Source: an uncultured Megasphaera sp. (GTDB lineage Bacteria > Bacillota > Negativicutes > Veillonellales > Megasphaeraceae). Taken from it: 8,515 nucleotides of DNA. Shown here piece after piece: positions 1 to 6,147 of the stretch. The notes under the pieces are model-generated. The model saw only the letters and a list, made by a program, of their open reading frames with translations, did not search any database and was not told the origin of the DNA. The position numbers were made by a program, and so were the translations under genes. The number at the start of each line of letters is the position of its first letter. Within the stretch, counting starts at the first letter, position 1. Location: contig CABQJB010000088.1 in assembly GCA_902464195.1 (NCBI GenBank), positions 1 through 8,515 on the forward strand. Direction: 5' to 3'.

Positions 1-26
1 GTAATATAAACAGAGGTAATCAAATT

Positions 27-947
27 ATGAATCAAGAAATGAAACTCGCCGTCCTCATCGACGCCGAAAATATTTCCAGCAAATACATCGACGTCATCTT
101 ATCTGAAGCGAATAATCTCGGCGATGTCATCTACAAACGCATTTACGGCAACTGGACGACGCCCCAGATGGCGTCGTGGCGCAACACCATTTTAGATAAC
201 GCCATCCAGCCCGTTCAGCAGTACAGCAATACAATCCGCAAGAATTCGTCCGACTCGGCCCTCATCATCGACACGATGGACTTATTGTACCAGAGCAACC
301 TCGACGGCTTCTGCATCGTCTCGTCAGACAGTGATTTCACCCGCCTGGCCTCGCGCCTGCGGGAATCGCAGAAATACGTCCTCGGTATGGGCGAAAGCAA
401 GACGCCCCGGTCCTTCATCTCGGCCTGCAACAAGTTCCTCTACCTCGACGTTCTTTGGGAAGAAGCGGAAGAACACGAAACGAGCGATCACGAAGGAAGT
501 GACCATGAAGAAGCCCAGGCCGACCACACCAGCCCGCAGACTAAAGCCGAAAAGCCGGAAGCCGATAATCATGCCAGCGAAACGCCGGCAGCCCGCCCGC
601 TGACACCGCCGGAAACGATGCCCCTCCACGGCAAGACACCGGGGAAAGATTTCTCCACTATCCGCCAGGCTCTCATCAAACTGACCGAAGAAAATTCCGA
701 CGACAACGGCTGGATTTTCTCGGGTACCCTGGGAAATCTCCTGAGCAAGCAGTTCTCCGACTTCGACGTCCGCAATTTCGGCTACAAGAAATTCGTCCCC
801 TTCATCGAATCGCTGAAACTCTTCGACGTCAATACCTTTACAGACGAAAAGAACCGCACAGTCAAGCACAACTACTTCAAGCTCAAACAAACGCCCAAGC
901 GGCCACGGCGCACGTTCCGCCCCTACTATAAACAGCGAGGCCGTTAA
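27..947 (+). CDS. NYN (PIN-like) domain protein with C-terminal OST-HTH/LOTUS domain
   Basis: A 306-residue soluble protein, probably an RNA-directed nuclease or RNA-binding protein of the LabA/DUF88 type. The NYN domain spans about residues 5-146: AVLIDAEN carries Asp12, SSDSALIIDTMDLL carries Asp76/Asp82/Asp85, and IVSSDSDF carries Asp101/Asp103, matching the acidic metal-binding residues of the family, so the domain looks catalytically intact. Residues about 147-206 are a low-complexity acidic, His- and Pro-containing linker with a near-repeat (SDHEG/SDHEE). Residues about 208-288 resemble an OST-HTH/LOTUS domain (GWIFSGTLGNLL, FGYKKFVPFIESL), an RNA-binding winged helix. The tail (KRPRRTFRPYYKQRGR) is strongly basic. 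The ATG is preceded by AGAGGT at 12-17 with a 9-nt spacer; an in-frame ATG at 39 is a weaker alternative. It lies 29 bp upstream of the next co-directional gene, so co-transcription is likely. Substrate and physiological role are unknown. Confidence 0.9.
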   Translation: MNQEMKLAVLIDAENISSKYIDVILSEANNLGDVIYKRIYGNWTTPQMASWRNTILDNAIQPVQQYSNTIRKNSSDSALIIDTMDLLYQSNLDGFCIVSSDSDFTRLASRLRESQKYVLGMGESKTPRSFISACNKFLYLDVLWEEAEEHETSDHEGSDHEEAQADHTSPQTKAEKPEADNHASETPAARPLTPPETMPLHGKTPGKDFSTIRQALIKLTEENSDDNGWIFSGTLGNLLSKQFSDFDVRNFGYKKFVPFIESLKLFDVNTFTDEKNRTVKHNYFKLKQTPKRPRRTFRPYYKQRGR

Positions 948-976
948 AACCACTCGATTCACGGAGGATACCCGCC

Positions 977-2098
977 ATGGATGCGAATACACAAAAGGCG
1001 CTGGAATCGCTGCGCCGGCGAAGGGTCAATTCATCCATCGCCATCGCAGCGGACCTGGCCAACGACAACTTAAACAGTATCTGCCGTCTGGCGCTGGCCT
1101 GGATCAGCGACGGCAATGTCCACGGCATTTCCTATTTCATCAAGCCCAGGGAAGGTCCGGTCCAGGCGCACAACCTGACGGAAGCCATGCTGGCCGACAG
1201 CAAGCCTTTCGACGTCGTCTGGGATGAAGACATTGCCTTTCTCCTCAAAGACGCCGTCCTCTCCGCCTACCGTTCGGAACGGCTCTTTCCTGCCATCAAG
1301 GCCAGCTATGAAGCATCCGGGCGGGAATTGCCCCTGAAGGATGTCTACATCCGGGATTTGAAGTTCCTGGCCGCGACGTACATGCCCAACCTGGCCAACG
1401 ACTCGCTGACGTCAATCCTGCACCGCATGAAGATTCCCGTCGACATGGACAATGCCCTGAGCCGGGCCATGGCCTGCATCTGCGGCCTGAGCTGGCTGGA
1501 AAACCTCTATCCCATTTCCAGCTACGGTATCCCCTTGTCGGCCATCCTGGCCGGTGCCCTCCAGGGCCAGCCGGAAGAAGTCGTCGAGACGCGGGAAGAA
1601 CGGGAAGCGCGGGAAGAAAAAGAAGCCAAATACGCCAAACTGACGTATTACACGAAGATGCTCTTCCTGCCCTTCGTCATCTTCTGCCTGTTCATCACCA
1701 TCTATTACGTCCACCGCTATGGAGAAGCCGAACAGACCAATGTCAACTTCTCCCGCTATTCAGCCAGCGGCGTCCCGGAACTGAGCGACGATGAAAAAGA
1801 AGCGCAGCAGGAAAAGACGCGCCTGCCCTCGAACAGCGGCCGCTACCTCATGATGCGCGGGACCTACGTCATCCCTGACGAAACGACGATTCCCACCTTC
1901 CTCAAAGCCAGTCACGACCGCGACATGGAAACGATCCGCTCCCTCGTCCGGTCCGATAAGATACTGGTCTTTGCCAAGCCGACGCGTATCCAGATTACCG
2001 GCGACAAAGACAAGAACGGCTTCGTCCCCGTCCAAATCCTGGAAGGCGATTACGCCAATCGCACGGGCTTCGCCTCAGATGATATGATAACAAAATAA
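977..2098 (+). CDS. Membrane-anchored degenerate DnaQ-like exonuclease-fold protein with SH3-like C-terminus
   Basis: A 373-residue protein. Residues about 18-175 follow the DEDDh exonuclease pattern (hydrophobic strand, SIC, DG..., FIKP, then a KPFDVVWDED segment like the family's APTFxEVW, and DNALSRAMACI like HHALxDAxAC). The expected catalytic residues appear replaced: motif I DxE reads Ala24-x-Asp26, motif II Asp reads Glu101, and motif III His/Asp read Asp158/Arg163. Hence probably a pseudo-enzyme; this is alignment by eye. Residues about 200-222 are a charged, probably helical stretch, followed by one transmembrane segment at about 228-245. The exported remainder ends in an SH3-like segment (about 288-372; PVQILEGDYANRTGF). 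The charge pattern suggests N-terminus inside. The start is supported by GGAGG at 963-967 with a 9-nt spacer. It ends directly at a strong terminator, so it is the last gene of its unit. I do not recognise a named family; function unknown. Confidence 0.85.
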   Translation: MDANTQKALESLRRRRVNSSIAIAADLANDNLNSICRLALAWISDGNVHGISYFIKPREGPVQAHNLTEAMLADSKPFDVVWDEDIAFLLKDAVLSAYRSERLFPAIKASYEASGRELPLKDVYIRDLKFLAATYMPNLANDSLTSILHRMKIPVDMDNALSRAMACICGLSWLENLYPISSYGIPLSAILAGALQGQPEEVVETREEREAREEKEAKYAKLTYYTKMLFLPFVIFCLFITIYYVHRYGEAEQTNVNFSRYSASGVPELSDDEKEAQQEKTRLPSNSGRYLMMRGTYVIPDETTIPTFLKASHDRDMETIRSLVRSDKILVFAKPTRIQITGDKDKNGFVPVQILEGDYANRTGFASDDMITK

Positions 2099-2130
2099 AA
2101 AAGCGCTGTCGCATGAAGACAGCGCTTTTT
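2098..2130. terminator. Bidirectional rho-independent terminator between convergent units
   Basis: GCGCTGTC at 2103-2110 pairs perfectly with GACAGCGC at 2118-2125 around a 7-nt loop (GCATGAA). An A-run on the left and TTTTT at 2126-2130 on the right provide the U-tract in both directions. On the plus strand it ends the two-gene unit, starting within the last codons or stop of the membrane protein gene. On the minus strand it lies about 70 bp beyond the substrate-binding protein stop and is followed by TTTTTTATTTTG, so it can also end the siderophore operon. Confidence 0.93.
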
Positions 2131-2135
2131 CTGTA

Positions 2136-2157
2136 GGGGCGCCCACGTGGGGCGCCC
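2136..2157. repeat. GC-rich palindromic intergenic element
   Basis: Two copies of the self-complementary octamer GGGCGCCC (2137-2144 and 2150-2157) are separated by ACGTG, giving a stem of eight G/C pairs, or a longer one with a bulge. It follows CTGTAG. From memory, TGTAGGGGCG...CGCCC hairpins are scattered as short REP-like elements in several bacterial genomes; membership of such a family here is inference. Together with the T-rich stretch at 2166-2170 it could reinforce termination on the plus strand. Confidence 0.6.
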
Positions 2158-2168
2158 GTTTACGCTTT

Positions 2169-2186
2169 TTAGGGGTTAGGGGTTAG
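2169..2186 (+). repeat. Short TTAGGGG tandem repeat
   Basis: Two perfect copies of TTAGGGG followed by a partial TTAG, lying between the GC-rich palindrome and the 3' end of the minus-strand operon. With the G4 runs at 2136-2139 and 2149-2152 it makes four runs of four Gs within about 50 nt on the plus strand, so a long-loop G-quadruplex is conceivable. No function can be assigned. Confidence 0.6.
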
Positions 2187-2197
2187 CAGCCCGCCCT

Positions 2198-3286
2198 TCA
2201 CGGGGCCAGCCAGTCCCGGAGTTCTTTGATGACGGCTTCTTTGGCTATGATACCGTGGGAATTCCAGACGACGCTGTCCACTTCTTTGACGTGGCCTTCC
2301 CGGACAGCCGGTACGTGCTGCCACAAGGGGTCGGCCTGCAGGCTTTCGTAGCGGCGCTGGGCGGCGTTGTTATTTTCACCGCTGCTCATGCCGTAGCCGC
2401 AGCTGACCAGGATGTAATCACACTGGAAGTCGGGAATGGCTTCCAATGACAGGGCCATGTTCTTGCTGCCGCCCATGGCCACGGCCAGTGGCGGCGGATA
2501 GAGGTTGAGCAGGTCATACATGAATTTATTGATGGCATTTCCCGGATAGGGATAGAGGCGGATTTCTTTCTTCAAGACCCGCACCAGGGCAACACTGCGG
2601 TTGCCGATGCGCGATTTGATGGCCAGGCGGGCCTGTTTGACGACGTCATAATATTGGCGGAGCCGTTCAGCTCCCCGCTCAGGCTGTCCCAGTGTGATGG
2701 CCATGGCCAAAAGAGCCATTTCAGCATCTTGCAGGTCGAAGGCGGCGACGGGCGCGATTTTACTCAGGGCCACATAGGCATTGCGGTCATACGAATCGCG
2801 GAGGATGATGAGGTCCGGCTTTTCGGCCTGGACCTGTTCCAGGTTGATCGTATTGGTGCTGTCATTGATGTAGATATTGTCGACACCCTGATCCGATAAG
2901 GCCTGGTGAAGATACGAATCGGGCCGGTCATGAGCGGCCACCATGGGCGCCCCTAAAGCTACCATCGGGTCTTCCAGGCCGATGACGACGACCCGCTGGG
3001 GCTGATCCGGCAGGACCGTCGTCCCGTATTTATGATGCAGCACCAGGCGGCCGTCGCCATCGTGGCTGAACATAGCCTGTGCCGCCGCCTCTTTCTTGGC
3101 GAAACGCTTTTGTAATTCCTGGTCGACGGCCTGAGGCGTATCGGAACGCATCGATTCCTGATCGAGCACGGGCAGGTCTCCGCCGACACTCTGCCAGGAC
3201 AAGGAAGCACAGCCGCCGAGGAGGGACGCTGCCAACAGCAGTCCCAGGCCGGCACAAAGGCCTTTCACCTTGGCTTTACTCGTCAT
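2198..3286 (-). CDS. Iron-siderophore-type ABC transporter substrate-binding lipoprotein
   Basis: A 362-residue periplasmic binding protein of the FecB/FhuD/BtuF class (Peripla_BP_2), the ligand-capturing part of the importer. The N-terminus has basic residues, a hydrophobic stretch and the lipobox LGGC with Cys26, so a lipid-anchored protein is expected. After an unusually long linker of about 65-70 charged residues the binding domain begins near residue 85: QRVVVIGLEDPMVALGAP is the typical first strand and helix, EKPDLIIL a conserved strand, a long helix follows at about 200-228, and the end has VWNSHGIIAKEAVIKEL. The start at 3286 is chosen because AAGGAG lies 6 nt upstream (3293-3298) and because it produces the lipoprotein signal; an ATG at 3367 in the same frame would add a non-signal extension and lies inside the ATPase gene. 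It overlaps that gene by 11 bp, implying translational coupling. The ligand cannot be read from sequence; operon context points to a ferric chelate. Confidence 0.92.
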   Translation of the reverse strand: MTSKAKVKGLCAGLGLLLAASLLGGCASLSWQSVGGDLPVLDQESMRSDTPQAVDQELQKRFAKKEAAAQAMFSHDGDGRLVLHHKYGTTVLPDQPQRVVVIGLEDPMVALGAPMVAAHDRPDSYLHQALSDQGVDNIYINDSTNTINLEQVQAEKPDLIILRDSYDRNAYVALSKIAPVAAFDLQDAEMALLAMAITLGQPERGAERLRQYYDVVKQARLAIKSRIGNRSVALVRVLKKEIRLYPYPGNAINKFMYDLLNLYPPPLAVAMGGSKNMALSLEAIPDFQCDYILVSCGYGMSSGENNNAAQRRYESLQADPLWQHVPAVREGHVKEVDSVVWNSHGIIAKEAVIKELRDWLAP

Positions 3287-4076
3287 GAGCCGCTCCTTCC
3301 CGGACATAGGGGATGCAGAAAGGCCGCTTCGTCCGCGGGTCCTGCAGGATTTCAGACTCGACGCCAAAGACGTCGTCCAACATCTCTTTCGTCATCGTTT
3401 CCTCTGGCGTACCGGAAAAGCGGATTTCCCCCTTCTTCATGGCAATGATGTAATCAGCAAAGCGGGCCGCTTCATTGAGCTCATGGATGACCATGACGAT
3501 GGTCTTGCCGTATTTCTGGTTCAGCCGGCGGACGAGGGTCAGGATTTCCATTTGATGGGAAATATCGAGGAAACTCGTCGGCTCGTCGAGGAACAAGATG
3601 TCCGTATGCTGGGCCACGGCCATAGCAATCCAGGCCCGCTGCCGCTGGCCGCCGGATAACTGCTCGATGGGACGGTTGGCGAATTCGGTCATATCCGTTT
3701 CGGCCAGGGCCCAGTCGATGATGTCAGCATCTTCCCGGGTCAGGCCGGAAAAGGCGTGTTTCTGATGCGGCGCCCGGCCATAGCTGACCAGTTCCCGCAC
3801 GGTCAGGCCGCCAGGGGCACTGGGATTCTGCGGCAAAATAGCCAGGGACGAAGCCAGGCGACGGCTGTCCTGTTCGTGGACGGATACGCCGTCGAGCAGG
3901 ACCTGCCCCTTCAAAGGCGGCTGAATTCGGCAAATCGTCTTGAGCAGCGTCGACTTGCCGCAGCCATTGGCCCCGATGAGGGCCGTGACCTTCCCGGCCG
4001 GGATGCGCAGCGTCAAATCGCGGATGATGACGTTGTCGTCATAGCCGGCGTACAGATGTCGTGCTTCCAGTTCCAT
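3276..4076 (-). CDS. Iron-siderophore-type ABC transporter ATP-binding protein (FecE/FhuC family)
   Basis: A 266-residue cytoplasmic ATPase that powers the importer. All nucleotide-binding motifs are present: Walker A GANGCGKST at 35-43, Q-loop Gln83 (LPQNP), signature LSGGQ at 140-144 followed by RQRAWIAMA, Walker B ILFLDE at 160-165, D-loop SFLD, and switch His198 (VIHEL). The sequence style (LTVRELVSYGRAPHQ) and length are typical of FecE/FhuC-family ATPases for iron chelates; haem, cobalamin or other metallophore importers use close relatives. The start is supported by AAAGGA at 4083-4088 with a 6-nt spacer. It begins 15 bp after the second permease gene and its end overlaps the lipoprotein gene. 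Confidence 0.95.
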   Translation of the reverse strand: MELEARHLYAGYDDNVIIRDLTLRIPAGKVTALIGANGCGKSTLLKTICRIQPPLKGQVLLDGVSVHEQDSRRLASSLAILPQNPSAPGGLTVRELVSYGRAPHQKHAFSGLTREDADIIDWALAETDMTEFANRPIEQLSGGQRQRAWIAMAVAQHTDILFLDEPTSFLDISHQMEILTLVRRLNQKYGKTIVMVIHELNEAARFADYIIAMKKGEIRFSGTPEETMTKEMLDDVFGVESEILQDPRTKRPFCIPYVREGAAHDE

Positions 4077-4091
4077 AGATAGTCCTTTCTT

Positions 4092-5093
4092 TTACACAGG
4101 TTTCTTCAAAAAGAGATACATGAAATAAGGGGCCCCGATGAGGGCTACAATCGTCCCGACGAGCATCTCGTCAGGCGCGATGATGACCCGCGATACCCAG
4201 TCGGCCGTACACAACAGGAGCGCTCCCAGCAGAGCCGCAGCCGGAAGGACCCGGCTGTGGCGGACGCCGACCAGGCGCCGGGCGATGTGCGGGCAGATGA
4301 GGCCGATGAAGGCGATACTGCCGCCGACGGCGACACAGCAGGCCGCCAGGACGACAGCCGTCATGAGATAGAGAAAGCGGCTGCGGTTGAGGTCGAGGCC
4401 CAGGCCGATAGCCGTTTCATCGGATAAGCTGAGGATATCCAGGTCACGGTGGCGGAACCAGAGAAAGAGGCCCAAACCGAGGACGACAGGCAGGAGGACG
4501 GCGACGTGTCCCCAGGAGTTGCCAAAGATACTGCCGATGATCCAGGCGTTGACCTGATGGAATTTCGTCGAATCCAGGCGGACGATGAGGACGATTTCCA
4601 GGGCATGGATGCCGGCGGCCAGAGAAACGCCATTCAAGATGAGCGTATACATCGACGTCTTGCGCCCTTTCCGGTAAGACAGGCGGTAGATGATGAGCGC
4701 CGTCAGCGAAGCTCCGGCAATGGCAGCCAGGGGCAGGGCCCAAATGGGCAGGGCTTCTGTCGCCGACTGGCGATAGATGAGCAATAAGACGGCAAAACCG
4801 GCACCGGCATTGACGCCGAGCAGGCTGGGACTGGCCAGGCCGTTCTTGGAAACGGTCTGGAAAATCGTCCCCGACAGGGATAATCCCATGCCGACCAGCA
4901 GGGCCAGGATGGAGCGGACCAGGCGGAAATCGAAGACCGTCAGCCGTTCTTCCGGCGTCCCGCCGCCCAAGAGGATGCGTATCAGCTGGTCATAGGAAAA
5001 ATATGTAAAACCCGTACCGACGTGGATGATGAAGACCGCCGCCGTCAGCAGAGCCAGGACGGCGATACAAAAGCCATAAGAATAGGAGCGCAT
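4092..5093 (-). CDS. Iron-siderophore-type ABC transporter permease (FecCD family), second subunit
   Basis: A 333-residue very hydrophobic inner-membrane protein, expected to have about ten transmembrane helices and to pair with the neighbouring permease to form the translocation channel. Family motifs seen include RLVRSILALLVGMGLSLSG with GLASPSLLGVNAGAGF (about 58-100), the cytoplasmic coupling region DETAIGLGL (about 225-233), AFIGLICPHIARRLVG (261-276) and the C-terminal ALIGAPYFMYLF. Two starts are possible: ATG at 5093, whose A is shared with the upstream TGA stop (TGATG) and which lies 8 nt from AGGGG, or GTG at 5096, one codon earlier, with a GTGA overlap and 5-nt spacing. I prefer the ATG. 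Either way translation is probably coupled to the upstream permease gene. Confidence 0.93.
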   Translation of the reverse strand: MRSYSYGFCIAVLALLTAAVFIIHVGTGFTYFSYDQLIRILLGGGTPEERLTVFDFRLVRSILALLVGMGLSLSGTIFQTVSKNGLASPSLLGVNAGAGFAVLLLIYRQSATEALPIWALPLAAIAGASLTALIIYRLSYRKGRKTSMYTLILNGVSLAAGIHALEIVLIVRLDSTKFHQVNAWIIGSIFGNSWGHVAVLLPVVLGLGLFLWFRHRDLDILSLSDETAIGLGLDLNRSRFLYLMTAVVLAACCVAVGGSIAFIGLICPHIARRLVGVRHSRVLPAAALLGALLLCTADWVSRVIIAPDEMLVGTIVALIGAPYFMYLFLKKPV

Positions 5094-6124
5094 CACTTCA
5101 TCCCCTTTCGGTTGGCAAGATATAAGAAGAAGGGTACCCCGATGAGGGCCGTTACAGCACCGAGAGGCAGTTCAAAAGGTGGCGAGACGAGGCGGGCCGC
5201 CATATCAGCTACGACGACCAGGATAGCCCCGAGCAGGGCCGCAATGGGAACGACCTTGCGATAGTCGATGCCGACGAGATAACGGGCCATGTGCGGCGTC
5301 ACCAGACCGATGAAGCCGACTGGACCGGCAACGGCAACGGCGGCTCCGCTGAGGAGCAGTACCGTAATCCCTGCCAGGACGCGGATGCGCAGTATCTTGC
5401 CGCCCAGGCCGATGGCGACTTCTTCGCCAAAGGTCAGGAGGGTCACGGATTTAGAAATAAACAGGGCCAATATAAAACCGGCCAGGACCCAGGGCAGAAC
5501 GGCGGCAATCTGGGTCATGCGGATACCGCTGATACCGCCGGCCGTCCAATAACTGACGTCCTGTGCGACGTCAAAGAAGACGACCAGAGCCTGGGTAATG
5601 GCCGAAAAAATAGCCCCAATGGCCACACCGGCCAGGGTCAGATAGACTTTAGAAGAAGAACCGCTGACACGGAAGGCCATGGCCATGATGAAAAAGGTCG
5701 CCACGGCAGCGCCAGCAAAGGAGAAAAAAATCGTCCCTGTCAATTCGGCATCGGGAAAGAAAATCATGGCCACTGCCAGGCCCAGGCCGGCGCCAGCATT
5801 GACGCCGAGGATGGACGGACTGGCCATGGGGTTGTTGGTGACACCCTGCATGAGGGCGCCGGATACAGCAAATCCGGCACCGCAGAGCAAGGCGGCCAGC
5901 AGGCGCGGCAGGCGCAGTGTGCGGACCAGCAGCTGCGCCGCATCATCTGGGTCATAGGTGGTGAAAGACTGGCAAATGGCCTGCATGGAAATATCCCGGG
6001 CGCCGACAGTCAGGAACAGCAGGGACAGGCCCGCTAAAACAGCGGCCAGGACACAGGCCAGGGCAATGGCAAAGCCATTGCTGTGGCGGCTGTATCCGCC
6101 CCTGCCTGGCTGGGAAATACGCAT
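5093..6124 (-). CDS. Iron-siderophore-type ABC transporter permease (FecCD family), first subunit
   Basis: A 343-residue polytopic inner-membrane protein of the FecCD (BtuC-like) family, the partner of the next permease gene. A basic N-terminus precedes the first membrane segment at about 18-40. Hallmarks are RLPRLLAALLCGAGFAVSGA followed by NNPMASPSILGVNAGAGLG (about 71-115), the ATPase-coupling loop EEVAIGLG (234-241), GFIGLVTPHMARYLVG (270-285) and ELPLGAVTALIGVPFFLYL (318-336). The start at 6124 has AAGGA at 6133-6137 with an 8-nt spacer. It follows the receptor stop by 23 bp. The two permeases clearly belong to one family but are well diverged, consistent with a heterodimeric channel. 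Confidence 0.94.
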   Translation of the reverse strand: MRISQPGRGGYSRHSNGFAIALACVLAAVLAGLSLLFLTVGARDISMQAICQSFTTYDPDDAAQLLVRTLRLPRLLAALLCGAGFAVSGALMQGVTNNPMASPSILGVNAGAGLGLAVAMIFFPDAELTGTIFFSFAGAAVATFFIMAMAFRVSGSSSKVYLTLAGVAIGAIFSAITQALVVFFDVAQDVSYWTAGGISGIRMTQIAAVLPWVLAGFILALFISKSVTLLTFGEEVAIGLGGKILRIRVLAGITVLLLSGAAVAVAGPVGFIGLVTPHMARYLVGIDYRKVVPIAALLGAILVVVADMAARLVSPPFELPLGAVTALIGVPFFLYLANRKGMK

Positions 6125-6147
6125 AGTGTCATTCCTTTCTGCCGCAC

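Noticed and set aside
1..26. Promoter for the NYN gene within the window (AT-rich bases at the left edge)
   Set aside because: A -10 here would put the transcription start inside the Shine-Dalgarno, and no -35 is visible; the real promoter is probably outside the window.
324..992. 222-codon minus-strand open frame opposite the NYN gene
   Set aside because: Low-complexity Val/Phe/Arg-rich translation antisense to a well-supported NYN-LOTUS gene.
3287..3367. Upstream ATG at 3367 as the start of the substrate-binding protein
   Set aside because: It would add 27 residues encoded inside the ATPase gene and bury the lipoprotein signal; the ATG at 3286 has AAGGAG at ideal spacing and a proper lipobox.
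5291..6037. 248-codon plus-strand open frame opposite the first permease gene
   Set aside because: Composition is Gly/Asp/Gln/His-rich with no recognisable domain, and it is exactly antisense to a clear FecCD permease; a by-product of G/C-rich third positions.
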